From contig NZ_CP107880.1 of NCBI RefSeq assembly GCF_036013745.1, forward strand, positions 682,001 through 746,000: a stretch of 64,000 nt of DNA, given 5' to 3'. A program made the position numbers and the translations under genes. Of the stretch, positions 17,823-26,350 are shown piece by piece. The notes under the pieces are model-generated. The model worked only from the letters and a program-made list of their open reading frames with translations. It did no database searches and was not told the origin of the DNA. Positions within the stretch are counted from its first letter, which is position 1. Every line of letters starts with the position of its first letter. Origin of the DNA: Streptomyces sp. NBC_00483. GTDB taxonomy: Bacteria; Actinomycetota; Actinomycetes; Streptomycetales; Streptomycetaceae.

Positions 17823-18281
17823 TCAGGAGAAGGCCGTCAACTCGGCCCAGACGACCTTGCCTTCGGCCCGCGTCGAGCGTGCGGAGCCCCAACGGTTTGC
17901 GAGCTGCTGGACGAGGAACAGACCGCGCCCGCCCTCCTCGCCGGGGCCTGCGCGGTGCTCGGGTGGCTGCACCGGATGGGGGCAGTCGTCGTGAAGTTCG
18001 ATGCGCAGACTCCGCTCGTCGCCGGTCAGCCTGAGGCCGCACAGGACGTGATCGCTGTCCGTGTGCAGCAGCGCGTTCGTGGTCAGCTCCGAGATCAGCA
18101 GCACCGCGTCGCAGCAGGTGTCGCCGGGCACCCCCCAGGATCGGAGCCGCTCGCGCACGGTGTCGCGGGCGGCTCTCGCGCTCGTGCGCAGCGCGGGCAG
18201 ACCGAACCAGTACTCCCGGCCGGGCGCGGTGGCGACTAAAGCGGGGGACGACGCCGGGGTCAGGGGCGTGGGGAGAGTCAC
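17823..18281 (-). CDS. ATP-binding protein, anti-sigma-factor-like (HATPase)
   Basis: A 152-residue GHKL-type ATPase domain of the RsbW/SpoIIAB-like group common in Streptomyces. The N-box is 'AVLLISELTTNALLH' with its Glu and Asn, the G1 region is 'IELHDDCPHPV' (the usual DxGxG is altered), and the G2 region 'GGRGLFLVQQLANRWG' is clear. Such proteins phosphorylate anti-anti-sigma factors or act as stand-alone regulators. The GTG start at 18281 has GGAAGG nine bases upstream. It is divergent from an HTH/DUF397 pair, a combination repeated many times in Streptomyces genomes and linked to development control (whiJ/abaA-like loci). Confidence 0.9.
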   Translation of the reverse strand: MTLPTPLTPASSPALVATAPGREYWFGLPALRTSARAARDTVRERLRSWGVPGDTCCDAVLLISELTTNALLHTDSDHVLCGLRLTGDERSLRIELHDDCPHPVQPPEHRAGPGEEGGRGLFLVQQLANRWGSARSTRAEGKVVWAELTAFS

Positions 18282-18544
18282 GAATGTCGCCTTCCAGTGC
18301 CTTCCGCGGGGCGGGCGCGGTGTGGGGGTGCGGGCTACAGCTCGAGCTGTGAGAGGCGCGGGCCCAGGCAGACGCCCGGCGTTGGCATGCCGACGACGAC
18401 GGCAGCACCGCGCGCCCCCTCCGGGCCGGATGCTGCGTCAGAGCCGTGCCGTGACCGCTCACAGTGCAACTATGCGCGTGATCGTGCTCACGCTGCAACC
18501 GACTCCCTGATAATTTCAGCAAGCGGGGTATCACTCTGGCGTCA

Positions 18545-18579
18545 TCATCAAGTCACTGCAAGAATGGTCTTGTTGATGA
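18545..18579 (+). promoter_or_regulatory. Possible operator: inverted repeat TCATCAA / TTGATGA
   Basis: Perfect 7-bp arms (18545-18551 and 18573-18579) are separated by 21 bases, in an AT-richer part of the 317-base divergent region and directly before the ribosome-binding site of the HTH gene. The position suggests autoregulation by that protein. Otherwise the divergent region shows only possible promoter sequence (for example TAATTT near 18514). Confidence 0.4.
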
Positions 18580-18598
18580 AGCTTCAGGGAGGTAGGGC

Positions 18599-19468
18599 GT
18601 GAGTGAGGCCCGTGCTGGCACCAGCGCGCCGACAGTGCTGCGCATGATCCTCGGCCGTCGGCTGCAGGACATGCGCTTGGCTGCCGGTGCTTCGCTGGAG
18701 GACGCGGCAAGGGCACTGCGCGTGAAGACCCTGACGATCCGCCGGCTGGAAAAGGCCGAAGTAGCGCTGAAGCCTCTCTATGTGGAGAAGCTCCTGGAGA
18801 CCTTCGGCGCGGACCGCCAGGAGATAGACGAGTTCGTCGACCTGGCCGAGCAGGCCAACGAGCCGGGCTGGTGGCACTCCTACCGGGACGCCGTCCCCAG
18901 CTGGTTCACCGCCTACGTCAGCCTGGAGACCGACGCCAAGACCCTGCGCACCTACGAACCCCAGTACGTCACAGGCCTCTTGCAGACCCCTAACTACGCG
19001 CGCGCCGTACTGCGCGGCGGTTTGCCGAACGGCACCGAGGAGGACCTAGAGCGCCGCGTCGCGCTGCGGCTGCGCCGCCAGGGGCTGCTGGAGAAGGAGG
19101 ACGCGCCCACGTTGTGGGTGGTCATGGAGGAGGCCGTCCTGCACAAGGAGGTGGGCAGCCCCGACGTGATGCGGGAGCAGATCGAGCGCCTCCTGGACGT
19201 GTCCGAGCTCGCGCACATCAGCCTGGACATCGTGCCCTTCTCCGCGGGAGCACATGTCGGGGCGTGCGCGCCGTTCACGTACTTCCGGTTCGAAGAACCC
19301 GAGCTGCCCGACATCGTGTACAGCGAACTCCTGTCCGCATCCGTCTATTTGGACCAGCGCGCGGACGTGGTCGCCCACCTTGAGGCGCATTCGCGTTTGT
19401 CACTGCTGACGTCGTCGGATGACAGCAGGGCGCTCTTGAACCGTATGCGCAAGGAGTACTCAACATGA
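18599..19468 (+). CDS. XRE-type HTH regulator with DUF5753 domain
   Basis: A 289-residue regulator. The N-terminal helix-turn-helix spans about residues 15-65 ('LGRRLQDMRLAAGASLEDAARALRVKTLTIRRLEK' in pieces), and a DUF5753-type domain follows from about 100, with 'YEPQYVTGLLQTPNYARAVL', 'VVMEEAVLHKEVGSPDVMREQ' and 'IVPFSAGAHVG'. In Streptomyces these proteins pair with a DUF397 protein that modulates them (WhiJ-like system). AGGGAGG lies seven bases before GTG 18599. The stop overlaps the DUF397 start as ATGA, so the pair is co-translated. Confidence 0.93.
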   Translation: MSEARAGTSAPTVLRMILGRRLQDMRLAAGASLEDAARALRVKTLTIRRLEKAEVALKPLYVEKLLETFGADRQEIDEFVDLAEQANEPGWWHSYRDAVPSWFTAYVSLETDAKTLRTYEPQYVTGLLQTPNYARAVLRGGLPNGTEEDLERRVALRLRRQGLLEKEDAPTLWVVMEEAVLHKEVGSPDVMREQIERLLDVSELAHISLDIVPFSAGAHVGACAPFTYFRFEEPELPDIVYSELLSASVYLDQRADVVAHLEAHSRLSLLTSSDDSRALLNRMRKEYST

Positions 19469-19716
19469 CGGTCGTCGAAGAGGGCGTCTACAACGGGATG
19501 CCGGCCCGCAACCTCGGGGAGCAGGGCTGGGAGCGTCCCTGGAGCGGGCCCAACGGTGGTCAGTGCGTCGAGACGAAACTGCTCGCCGACGGCCGTGTGG
19601 CCGTACGGCAGTCGACCGACCCGGCAGGACCGGCGCTGATCTACACGCCGGAGGAGATCGCCGCGTTCGTCCGCGGCGTCAAGCAGGGCATGGCCGATCA
19701 CTTGGCCTCCGGATGA
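19465..19716 (+). CDS. DUF397 domain protein
   Basis: An 83-residue DUF397 protein, the small partner of the preceding HTH regulator. The core 'CVETKLLADGRVAVRQSTDP' and the C-terminal 'YTPEEIAAFVRGVKQGM' are typical. The start overlaps the stop of the regulator gene by four bases. In the WhiJ model such a protein binds the HTH partner and relieves or enhances repression; here that is by family analogy only. Confidence 0.93.
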   Translation: MTVVEEGVYNGMPARNLGEQGWERPWSGPNGGQCVETKLLADGRVAVRQSTDPAGPALIYTPEEIAAFVRGVKQGMADHLASG

Positions 19717-19798
19717 ACCGGCGGCCTGCGGGAGGGACGCCGACACCGATACGGTTCCCGGCCTCAGGACCGACAGTCACACCTACGAAGGGGAGCAC

Positions 19799-20614
19799 AT
19801 GACCACCAGGCAGTCCGGCCGGGACCTCGACACGAGCAAGGCCCACTCGGCCCGGATGTACGACTACTTCCTCGGTGGCAAGGACCACTTCGAGGTCGAC
19901 AAGGAGGCGGCCATGGTCGCCGCCAAGGCCCACCCCGGCCTGCCTGTCACCGCCCGCGAGAACCGCGCGTTCATGCACCGGGCCACCCGCGTCCTGGCGC
20001 AGGAGCACGGCATCCGCCAGTGGCTCGACATCGGCACCGGCATCCCCACCGAGCCCAACCTGCACCAGGTCGCCCAGTCCCTGGTGCCCGAGGCCCGCGT
20101 CGTGTACGCCGACAACGACCCGCTCGTCCTCAAGTACGCCGAGCGCCTCATGCGCAGCACGACCCAGGGGCGCACGGCCTACATCGAGGCCAGCGTCACC
20201 GACCCCGACTCGCTGATGGACGCCGTGCAGGACGCCGAGGTCCTGGACTTCGACAAGCCCATCGCGCTGTCCCTGAACGCGCTGATGCACTTCGTCACCG
20301 ACCCGCACGACCCGTACGCCATCGTGCGCCGGCTGCTCGAACCGCTCCCGGCGGGCAGCGCCCTCGCCATGAACCACTGCACGCCCGACTTCGACCCCGA
20401 GACGTGGAACGGGGTGGCGGAGGCGTACACCAACTCCGGGACCCCGGTGCAGTTCCGTTCGCACAGCGACGTGCGCCGCTTCTTCGACGGTCTCGACCTG
20501 ATCGACCCGGGCATCATCTGCTGCCACCGCTGGCGCCGCGACAACCCCGAGGACGGCACGGAGATCGCGGACGCCGAGATCAGCCTGCTGGCGGGCGTGG
20601 GCATCAAGCACTGA
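19799..20614 (+). CDS. SAM-dependent methyltransferase (DUF574 / Methyltransf_19)
   Basis: A 271-residue protein of the Streptomyces DUF574 methyltransferase family. Features are 'DTSKAHSARMYDYFLGGKDHFEVD' in pieces near the N-terminus, the SAM-binding 'IRQWLDIGTGIPTEPN', 'VVYADNDPLVLKYAERLM', and 'PIALSLNALMHFV'. GGGGAG lies five bases before ATG 19799. The substrate is unknown; members often neighbour HTH/DUF397 loci, as here. It is 82 bases past the DUF397 gene and may be read from the same transcript. Confidence 0.93.
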   Translation: MTTRQSGRDLDTSKAHSARMYDYFLGGKDHFEVDKEAAMVAAKAHPGLPVTARENRAFMHRATRVLAQEHGIRQWLDIGTGIPTEPNLHQVAQSLVPEARVVYADNDPLVLKYAERLMRSTTQGRTAYIEASVTDPDSLMDAVQDAEVLDFDKPIALSLNALMHFVTDPHDPYAIVRRLLEPLPAGSALAMNHCTPDFDPETWNGVAEAYTNSGTPVQFRSHSDVRRFFDGLDLIDPGIICCHRWRRDNPEDGTEIADAEISLLAGVGIKH

Positions 20615-20665
20615 GCGGGGACGGGCCGGTGCGGACCGGCCCGGCGTGGATCGTACGCGCGGCTC

Positions 20666-22186
20666 TCAGGCGCGCCGGTTCCTCCGGTACCGGCGTGCCA
20701 GCACCAGACCTCCCACCACGACCACGGCACCACCCGCGGCCGCCCCGCCGATGACGAGCGGGGAGGTTCGCTCGCGGGCGTCGATGTCGGTCGGCAGCGC
20801 GGCGCTGTCGTTGCCATGGGTGCGGTCGTACTTGCCGATGACGCGGACCGTGCCGCGCGCACCGGGCACGTCGTCGTCGATGCGGAGGCGGACGGTCACG
20901 GTGGTGCGCGCGCCCTTGCGGCCGTCGATCTGCTCGAACGCGTCACTGCCCAGGCCGCAGCGCCACGCGCGGGAGCCCTTGGCCGGGCGCTTGCACGCGT
21001 TCGTCATGGGGTCGCCGTCCACCGTGTACGGCGTGCCGGTGATCGTGGTGCCCTCGGGCGGGACGATCTCGAAGCGGTCCGGGTTGACGCCGGGCAGCTT
21101 GCCCCCGTTGACGTTGCGCGCGCCGATGCGCACCGTCACGGTCTCTCCGACCCTTCCGCGGACGGGTCCCTCGACGACCGGCGCGTAGTCGACCTGCGCG
21201 GTGCCGCGCACGATCAGTGAGCCCCAGGCGTTCTTGTTGTCACCGGTCTTGATGTCACTGGTGGGAACGCGTTCGAGCGTCAGCTCCGGGCCGCTCCCCC
21301 GGTGCGGATAGACCGCCTTGTCCCGTTCTTCGTAGAGCAGTTGATAGCGGGCGCTCTCCGCGGGCATGTCCGCGTCCAGGTGGCCGGTCATGGGCCGGGC
21401 GATCCGCCAGGCGCTGTGCGGCGGCAGTGGTGTGTCGAACTCGCACCAGACGAGTTCGGTCCCGGCCAGCCCCGCGTCCGAGGCGTCGTCCCCGTCCTCG
21501 GGATACCAGCAGTTGCGGTACTTCTGGTCCACTGTCAGATGGCGGCCGTAGGCGCTCATGCGCAGCGCGAACCGCTCGACCGGCCAGCGGCTCTCGTTGG
21601 CGAGGCCCGGCCGCAGCACGACCGGCTCTCCCGGCTCGACCAGGCCGGGCACCCGCTCCGCCCCGGCCGAGGTCAGATCCGGTGGCCGGATCTCCATCCG
21701 CATGTCCGCGCGCACCGTCGCAGCGTTGTCGGCGCGCGCGGTGATGTGCACGGTCCCGCCGTCCCCAGGAGCGGCGCCGTCCTCGCCACGCAGGTAGAAC
21801 GGGCTGAAGTGCGTCGCGTAACGCAGGGAGCGGGGGTCGAAGCGGCAGCGGAACACATCGTCGCCTCCCGTGCAGCGATGCCCGGGAGTCATCGTGCCGA
21901 CGTCCTTCAACTCCCGGGCGTCCACGGTGATCTCGACATTGCGGGCCACCCCGCCGTGCGGATGCACGAGCATTCTGGGGGCCTCGAACCGCGCTTCGCC
22001 ACCCTCATCGGGGTCGTACAGCCCGGACTCCTCGGGCACGTCGAGCGTGAGCCGGACCTGTCCGTCCGGGCCCTCCGCGGCGAGGACCGGCGCCGCCGCC
22101 CCGGTCATGGCCAGCAGCGCCCCGGTCACCAGTGCCGCGGCCCGCTCCCCGAAGCGCCGGCCCTGTCCGCGTATCCGCAATGCCAC
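20666..22186 (-). CDS. Secreted, C-terminally membrane-anchored surface protein
   Basis: A 506-residue exported protein of unknown function. The N-terminus has a basic stretch, a hydrophobic core 'AAALVTGALLAMTGAAAPVL' and an A-A cleavage site near residue 37. The body looks like several beta-rich Ig-like domains ('VTVRIGARNVNGGKLPG', 'TTVTVRLRIDDDVPGARGTVRV'). The C-terminus is a single transmembrane helix ('VIGGAAAGGAVVVVGGLVLA') and a basic tail, giving an extracytoplasmic anchored protein. Cysteines occur in pairs suited to disulfides. The GTG at 22186 has only a poorly spaced G-rich element, so the start is uncertain by a few codons. No LPxTG motif is seen. Confidence 0.85.
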   Translation of the reverse strand: MALRIRGQGRRFGERAAALVTGALLAMTGAAAPVLAAEGPDGQVRLTLDVPEESGLYDPDEGGEARFEAPRMLVHPHGGVARNVEITVDARELKDVGTMTPGHRCTGGDDVFRCRFDPRSLRYATHFSPFYLRGEDGAAPGDGGTVHITARADNAATVRADMRMEIRPPDLTSAGAERVPGLVEPGEPVVLRPGLANESRWPVERFALRMSAYGRHLTVDQKYRNCWYPEDGDDASDAGLAGTELVWCEFDTPLPPHSAWRIARPMTGHLDADMPAESARYQLLYEERDKAVYPHRGSGPELTLERVPTSDIKTGDNKNAWGSLIVRGTAQVDYAPVVEGPVRGRVGETVTVRIGARNVNGGKLPGVNPDRFEIVPPEGTTITGTPYTVDGDPMTNACKRPAKGSRAWRCGLGSDAFEQIDGRKGARTTVTVRLRIDDDVPGARGTVRVIGKYDRTHGNDSAALPTDIDARERTSPLVIGGAAAGGAVVVVGGLVLARRYRRNRRA

Positions 22187-22364
22187 TCCCCCGTGCTCGG
22201 TCCTTCACCGGCCCCGTTGACCGTCGGGGCCTCCAATGCACCCTACGAGAGACCTTCCGGGCCACTGCGAGCCGGTCGGTGCGACCGATGACTTTTGGCG
22301 CCCCGGACAGTCCCCCCTGCGAACGGCCAAACAGCGCGCAAGCGCCCCACCGTCCGGAGGCCCC

Positions 22365-23057
22365 ATGTCCACCACCGGCAACGCCCTGCCGCCCGTCGTC
22401 GACCGCGCCACGTGGGAGAAGGAACTGGCGGCGCTGCGGGTCCGTGAGAAGGCAGCCACGCGGGAGCTCGACGCCATCGCCGCGCAGCGGCGCCGGCTGC
22501 CGATGGTCGAGCTGCCCGACTACGTACTGGAGGGCGAGGACGGGCCGGTGCGGCTCGCCGACGTCTTCGGCGAGCAACCGCAGTTGATCGTCTATCACCA
22601 CATGTGGAACGAGGGCGCGGAGTGGCAGTGCGGCGGCTGCACCGGCTTCACGTCGCAGTTCACGCGGCTCGCGGGGCTCGAGAAGTTCGACGCCCGCTTC
22701 GTGATCGTCACGCAGGGGCCGATCGACGAGGCGCTCGCGTACCGGCACAAGGTCGGCAACACGATGACCTGGTACTCCACCGCGAACAGCGAGTTCGGCG
22801 CCGACCTCGGCGCGCCGCCGAACGCCGGGTTCGCGGTCAATGTGTTCCTGCGCGACGGCGACACCGTGTATCGCACCTGGCACACCGAAGGCCGCGGTAC
22901 CGAGCAACTGAGCTATCTGTTCGGCCTGGTCGACCTGCTGCCGTACGGCCGGCAGGAGGAATGGCAGGACTCCCCCGCGGGTTGGCCCAAGTCGCCGACC
23001 TACAGCCGGTGGGCGTCACCGCAGGAGATCGCCGCGGCGTACGGCGAGCGCGGCTGA
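22365..23057 (+). CDS. DUF899 family thioredoxin-like protein
   Basis: A 230-residue DUF899 protein with a thioredoxin-like fold. Typical segments are 'LPMVELPDYVLEGEDGPVRLADVFG', 'LIVYHHMWNEGAEWQCGGCTGF' in pieces (the C-x-x-C redox-like pair), and 'VNVFLRDGDTVYRTWHTEGRGTE'. GGAGG at 22356-22360 sits four bases before ATG 22365, preferred over the longer in-frame start at 22236. Redox or peroxiredoxin-like activity is possible but not proved for the family. It is convergent with, and nearly touches, the small gene that follows. Confidence 0.9.
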   Translation: MSTTGNALPPVVDRATWEKELAALRVREKAATRELDAIAAQRRRLPMVELPDYVLEGEDGPVRLADVFGEQPQLIVYHHMWNEGAEWQCGGCTGFTSQFTRLAGLEKFDARFVIVTQGPIDEALAYRHKVGNTMTWYSTANSEFGADLGAPPNAGFAVNVFLRDGDTVYRTWHTEGRGTEQLSYLFGLVDLLPYGRQEEWQDSPAGWPKSPTYSRWASPQEIAAAYGERG

Positions 23058-23059
23058 GG

Positions 23060-23281
23060 TCAGGCGTCCTCGACGCCGAGCACGCGGTGCACGGTCTGCT
23101 GGGCTTCGTAGAAGTCGGTGTCGGAGACGTCCGGGTCGTCCTCGGTCTGCTCGAGCCAGTCCGACATGTCGTCGGGCGACCAGCGGTCGAAGTCCTTGGG
23201 GATGTCCAGTGTCGTGGTGTTCATGCGCAGCCGGGCGACGGCTGTCGCTTCCTCGACGCTGATCGTGTTCACTTCGGTCAT
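23060..23281 (-). CDS. Small acidic hypothetical protein
   Basis: A 73-residue acidic protein ('TTTLDIPKDFDRWSPDDMSDWLEQ' in pieces) with no signal peptide or membrane segment. I do not recognise a family. A strong GGAGGGG element lies a few bases before ATG 23281, and codon use is GC-rich at third positions, so it is probably real. It ends three bases from the DUF899 gene stop. Confidence 0.65.
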   Translation of the reverse strand: MTEVNTISVEEATAVARLRMNTTTLDIPKDFDRWSPDDMSDWLEQTEDDPDVSDTDFYEAQQTVHRVLGVEDA

Positions 23282-23478
23282 CGCGCCCCTCCCATCGGGT
23301 CTTCACGGGATCGGACCGGCGACCTTGCCAGACGCGCCCTGCGAGTGTCCAACCGCGACGTCACGGACAGTGAGGAGCGGTCACCAAGTCCTGGCCCCGA
23401 GTGCCCGGTTGACCTCCGGAAACGGTCAGGCGTGACCCTTCGCGGCGCCCCGTACGACGGCATCCCATTGCCTCGGGC

Positions 23479-23503
23479 GAACCAGTGGTGTCACCATTGG
23501 TTC
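23479..23503 (+). promoter_or_regulatory. Operator-like 25-bp dyad upstream of the serine hydrolase
   Basis: Eleven-base arms, GAACCAGTGGT and ACCATTGGTTC, are complementary at ten positions across a 3-base spacer. The dyad ends 32 bases before the hydrolase ATG. A TetR-family gene directly follows the hydrolase, making it the likely ligand of this site. Confidence 0.6.
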
Positions 23504-23535
23504 ATAAATCGGTTCGAGCCCTCGGGAGCACACGT

Positions 23536-24741
23536 ATGGCACGCACTGCGCGATGGATGGTGGGCGGAACGGCGGTCGCGGCCGCCGGGGCCGGGATGGC
23601 CTGGCTGTGGCGGCACCAGGAGGAGGTCGCGTTCCGGCGGCCCGTGAACGAGTGGACGTTCACGCACATGTCGACGGTGCTGCCGGTGGCGGCCGTGCCC
23701 GCCGCCGCGCAGGTGCGCCCGCTGCCACCGGGTGACATGCCGACCGGATTCACGTACGAGTTCCGCGGCACGCGCCGCACCCTGGAGGAGCTGCACGCGC
23801 GGACGCACACCACGGGGTTCGCCGTCCTGCACCGCGGGCGGCTCGTGCACGAGAGCTATCCGGGCCGGTTCGGCGGGCCCGCTCGCCGCTTCCAGCTCTT
23901 CTCCCTCACCAAGTCCGTGACGTCGGTGCTGCTCGGTATCGCCCTGTCGGAGGGCACGGTGGGCTCGCTCGACGACAAGGTGGTGACGTACTGCCCCGAA
24001 CTGGCCGGGTCGGCCTTCGACGGGCCGACGATCGCGGATCTGCTCGACATGACGAGCGGGGCCGGCGGCGTCGAGGACTACGAGGACCCGCAGGCACCCG
24101 TCAACCGTCTGATGCGGGCCGTGACCGGGCGGGGCTCGATACTCGACGTGGTCCGTTCCGTCGACACCGGAGCGGCCCCCGGCACGTTCTTCAACTACTC
24201 GACCCTCGATACGCAGGTCCTCGGCTGGGTGGTCGAGGCCGCCACCGGCATGCCGCTTGCGCAGTACGCCTCCGAGCGGCTGTGGAGCAGGATCGGCGCG
24301 GAGACGGCCGCGTACTACGGGCTCTCGCGCAGCCGCCCGCGGACCGCCGTCGGCGGCGGATCGTTCAATGCGACGGTGCGGGACATGGCCCGGGTGGGGC
24401 TGCTCATGGCGCGCGGCGGGGCCGTCGACGGGGAGCAGGTCGTCCCGGAGGAGTGGATCGAGCGTGGGCGCGGGAGCGGGAAGGAGTTCCTGCGGCCGGG
24501 AGCGCTCAGCGAGCTGTACCCCGCGCACTACGGCTACGCGAACCAGTGGTGGACGCTCGGCGGCGAGCACCGCGCCTTCACCGGGCTCGGCATCTACGGG
24601 CAGTTCCTGTGGGTGGATCCGGTGGCGGACGTCGTCGTGGTGAAGACGAGCGCCTGGCCCGTGGCCGAGGATCCGGACCGGGACGCCGAGACCGTGGCGG
24701 CGCTCTCGGCCCTGGTCACCCACCTCGCCACGGCGGAGTGA
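23536..24741 (+). CDS. Class C beta-lactamase-family serine hydrolase
   Basis: A 401-residue serine hydrolase of the beta-lactamase class C / NylB-like group. A membrane anchor or signal helix lies at residues 8-24. The catalytic S-x-x-K is SLTK at 123-126 within 'FQLFSLTKSVTS', and the tyrosine motif is probably 'FNYSTLD'. Members hydrolyse esters or amides, including aminohexanoate oligomers, and are rarely true beta-lactamases. ATG 23536 follows GGGAG by about eight bases; an in-frame ATG at 23485 overlaps the operator dyad and is less likely. The TetR gene 30 bases downstream probably controls it. Confidence 0.88.
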   Translation: MARTARWMVGGTAVAAAGAGMAWLWRHQEEVAFRRPVNEWTFTHMSTVLPVAAVPAAAQVRPLPPGDMPTGFTYEFRGTRRTLEELHARTHTTGFAVLHRGRLVHESYPGRFGGPARRFQLFSLTKSVTSVLLGIALSEGTVGSLDDKVVTYCPELAGSAFDGPTIADLLDMTSGAGGVEDYEDPQAPVNRLMRAVTGRGSILDVVRSVDTGAAPGTFFNYSTLDTQVLGWVVEAATGMPLAQYASERLWSRIGAETAAYYGLSRSRPRTAVGGGSFNATVRDMARVGLLMARGGAVDGEQVVPEEWIERGRGSGKEFLRPGALSELYPAHYGYANQWWTLGGEHRAFTGLGIYGQFLWVDPVADVVVVKTSAWPVAEDPDRDAETVAALSALVTHLATAE

Positions 24742-24771
24742 CGGGGCGGGCCGGTGCATAGGATTGGCGCC

Positions 24772-25485
24772 ATGACAGACCACGGCGGCAGCACGCCGGC
24801 GCCGGCCGCCCGAACCGCCCGGCGCGGTCGGCCACCGTCCACCGCCCTCAACCGGGACCGGATCCTGGACGCCGCCCGCGCCCTCCTCGCACGCGAGGGC
24901 CCGGACGCCCTCACCCTGCGCCGCCTCGGAGCCGAGCTCGGCTCCAATCACACCGCCGTGCTGCGCCACTTCTCCGGCAAGGAGGAGATCCTCCTCGGGC
25001 TCGCCGAGCAGCTGATCGAGGAGGCGGTCACGGGGTACGAGCCGACCGACTCCTGGCGCGAGACCCTGGCCGGCCTCGCCCGTCGCGTACGCGGTGCCTG
25101 CCTCACCCACCCGCAGGTCGCCGCCGCCGTGGCCGGCCGGGTCTCCCGCCGCGACGCCGAGTTCCGGGGCGCGGATCTCGTCATCGGCGCGCTGCGGCAG
25201 GCCGGTTTCGGCGACCGTGACGCCGCCCGCTACTACCGCGCGCTCGCCGACACCGCCCTCGCCATGGGCGCCCAGGAGGCGGCCGTCGCCGCGCTGGACA
25301 GCACGGCCCGGGAGGGCGACCGGCTGGCCTGGCGGCGCGAGTACCTGGCCGTGTCGCCGACCGCCTATCCGCACCTCGCGTCGGTCGCCCCGCATCTGGC
25401 CGACGCGGACGAGGACGACCAGTTCGAGACCGTACTCGGGCTGCTGCTCGACGCGGTGGAGATGCGGGCGCCGCAGAAGCCCTGA
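24772..25485 (+). CDS. TetR-family transcriptional regulator
   Basis: A 237-residue TetR repressor. The N-terminal HTH is clear: 'NRDRILDAARALLAREGPDALTLRRLGAELGSNHTAVLRHFSGKEEIL' in pieces (about residues 28-75). The C-terminal ligand domain is alpha-helical and of the TetR_C type. An AGGA element lies eight bases before ATG 24772, and TAGGAT at 24761-24766 could be a -10 box. It follows the serine hydrolase gene in the same direction, and the dyad at 23479-23503 is a likely operator for both. Confidence 0.92.
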   Translation: MTDHGGSTPAPAARTARRGRPPSTALNRDRILDAARALLAREGPDALTLRRLGAELGSNHTAVLRHFSGKEEILLGLAEQLIEEAVTGYEPTDSWRETLAGLARRVRGACLTHPQVAAAVAGRVSRRDAEFRGADLVIGALRQAGFGDRDAARYYRALADTALAMGAQEAAVAALDSTAREGDRLAWRREYLAVSPTAYPHLASVAPHLADADEDDQFETVLGLLLDAVEMRAPQKP

Positions 25486-25585
25486 TGAGGCAATGCGGCC
25501 CCGCGCCCGCCGAACATCCACGACGATGGGGCGCGGAGACGATGGGGCGCGGGCCATCGTCGCGTCGGGTGAAGGAGACCGGACC

Positions 25586-26350
25586 GTGTTCGGATTGCTG
25601 TCCAAGCTCGCGGAGTTGCTCGCCCAGTTCAGCACGGGCCTCGTCACGCTCCGGCGCACCGCGCAGGACACCGATGTGGCGGCCGCGCTGCTGCGCTGCG
25701 CGGTGGAGCTGCAGGATCTGTGCGTACGCGGAGACCGGCTGCTGGCCCTCGCCGACGACCTGCTCGACGGTTCCGAAGGACCGGGTACGGCGCAGGAGTT
25801 CGTGCGCCTAGTGAACGTGCAGGCGGAGGCGGTCGGCGCGCTGCGCGGCACCCTCGTCGAGTGTCAGGCGCTGATGGCAACCGTCGACGCGGAGGTCTAC
25901 GTGCAGCTCGCGCCGCTCCTCGACGCGAAGTCCGGCCTGCTGGCGCGGTGGCAGCACCAGGCCACGATGAGCGCGCTGTCGACGACGACCCTGTTCTTCC
26001 TGCCGAGGGCGGCGCTGGACGAGGTCCTCGCCGTCGGCAGGGTCCACGCGGCCCCGGACGGGCTGGCCGACGATCGTACGGACTACCTCCTGGCCGTCGG
26101 CGAAGGCATGCGCGCCGCACGCGCCCGCGAGGTGCGCGACCTCAGCCGCGCCGCGGCGACGGGCCACGCTGCCGCCGTCAGGGACGAGTTGGCCGACGCC
26201 AAGGACGAACTGGCGCGCGCCGGTGCCCTGTGCCGACAACTCGTGGACTCCGTGCAGGAGGCCGTGGGGCCCGACGCGATGGCGCGACTGCGGCGGCAGT
26301 TGGTGCCGAAGCAGGGGGTGGCTAGGCCCGGCCGGACCCCTGCCCAGTAG
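25586..26350 (+). CDS. Hypothetical helical protein
   Basis: A 254-residue protein that I do not recognise. It is largely alpha-helical with many Ala/Leu heptads ('LLSKLAELLAQFSTGLVTLRRTAQD' in pieces, 'AAVRDELADAKDELARAGALCRQL' in pieces), suggesting coiled coils. There is no signal peptide or membrane segment. GGAG lies eight bases before GTG 25586; the longer open frame upstream overlaps the TetR gene and is rejected. The last 29 bases overlap the convergent TPR gene. Confidence 0.75.
   Translation: MFGLLSKLAELLAQFSTGLVTLRRTAQDTDVAAALLRCAVELQDLCVRGDRLLALADDLLDGSEGPGTAQEFVRLVNVQAEAVGALRGTLVECQALMATVDAEVYVQLAPLLDAKSGLLARWQHQATMSALSTTTLFFLPRAALDEVLAVGRVHAAPDGLADDRTDYLLAVGEGMRAARAREVRDLSRAAATGHAAAVRDELADAKDELARAGALCRQLVDSVQEAVGPDAMARLRRQLVPKQGVARPGRTPAQ

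Noticed and set aside
23505..23525. GGTTCGAGCC resembling a tRNA T-loop
   Set aside because: The flanking bases cannot pair as a T-stem, and no acceptor, D or anticodon arm is found; it lies in the promoter region of the serine hydrolase gene.
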